Source of the DNA: Candidatus Neoflavobacterium equi
Lineage (GTDB): Bacteria > Bacteroidota > Bacteroidia > Flavobacteriales > Flavobacteriaceae
Direction of reading: 5' to 3'
Assembly: GCA_018065745.1 (NCBI GenBank)
Contig: JAGHSS010000197.1
Location: forward strand, 1-5,347
DNA: 5,347 nt
Below, in pieces: positions 5,340-5,347 of this stretch (position 1 is the first letter of the stretch; every line of letters starts with the position of its first letter). Position numbers and translations under genes: made by a program. The notes under the pieces were generated by a model. That model ran no database searches. It saw only the letters and a list, made by a program, of their open reading frames with translations, and was not told the origin of the DNA.

Positions 5340-5347
5340 TTATCAAC
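5340..5347 (+). promoter_or_regulatory. DnaA-box-like site cut by the window edge (TTATCAAC)
   Basis: The last eight bases read TTATCAAC. If the next base is A, this is a third full TTATCAACA box, opposite in orientation to the other two. The sequence therefore ends inside what may be a box array that continues to the right. Confidence 0.35.

Larger units (their letters stand above)
4946..5347. other. Gene-free AT-rich region with DnaA-box-like sites; possible oriC or dnaA leader
   Basis: I see no credible gene in these 402 bases. The only sizeable frame here (minus strand, 5092-4850) overlaps the terminator and the end of the flavoenzyme gene and has no family character. The region carries two full copies of TTATCAACA in minus orientation (5017-5025 and 5151-5159) and a plus-oriented TTATCAAC at the window edge (5340-5347). 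TTATCAACA differs by one base from the DnaA box TTATCCACA. Near-matches are TGTTGAAAA at 5207-5215 and TTATCAATA at 5319-5327. Four TAAACAATTG-like words and several short dyads add to the pattern, and 5161-5347 is very AT-rich, as an unwinding element would be. This fits an origin or the upstream region of dnaA, but dnaA itself is not in view. An ordinary AT-rich intergenic region is the alternative. Confidence 0.4.

Overview
The window is AT-rich DNA from a member of the Bacteroidota, most likely a flavobacterium. Three things point there: the gene content of a flexirubin / aryl-polyene pigment locus, promoter elements of the Bacteroidota type (TAnnTTTG) in the one divergent intergenic region, and start codons mostly without a Shine-Dalgarno sequence. 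No plasmid, phage, insertion sequence, CRISPR or RNA gene is visible.

Layout. From 3543 down to 1, four genes run on the minus strand as one compact operon: an aromatic amino acid ammonia-lyase (probably tyrosine ammonia-lyase), a FabG-type 3-oxoacyl-ACP reductase, a FabF-type beta-ketoacyl-ACP synthase, and the first 19 codons of a probable acyl carrier protein cut by the left edge. Gaps are 8 and 5 bp, and the last pair overlaps by 8 bp. At 3544-3653 lies a 110-bp divergent promoter region with small inverted repeats. On the plus strand, 3654-4910 encodes a flavin-dependent halogenase-like monooxygenase, followed directly by a strong intrinsic terminator (4912-4945). The remaining 402 bp (4946-5347) has no convincing gene. 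It is very AT-rich and holds DnaA-box-like sites, repeated TAAACAATTG-like words and short dyads, so it may be part of a replication origin or the leader of dnaA.

How the genes fit together. The ammonia-lyase would supply p-coumarate (a 4-hydroxycinnamic starter). After loading onto an acyl carrier protein, the ketosynthase would add malonyl units. The reductase would reduce each 3-oxo group, and a dehydratase outside the window would make each double bond, giving an aryl-polyene chain. The halogenase-like flavoenzyme probably decorates the phenol ring, by chlorination or hydroxylation. The other expected genes (ligase, dehydratase, second ketosynthase, acyltransferases, dialkylresorcinol genes, export) would lie to the left. 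The terminator and the gene-free stretch suggest that the right edge of the cluster is in this window.

The pathway itself is a known type. Points worth a second look are the origin-like right end, a Ser in place of the usual catalytic Asn in the reductase, the His/Gln specificity pair in the ammonia-lyase, the unresolved chemistry of the halogenase-like enzyme, and the dyad in the divergent promoter.
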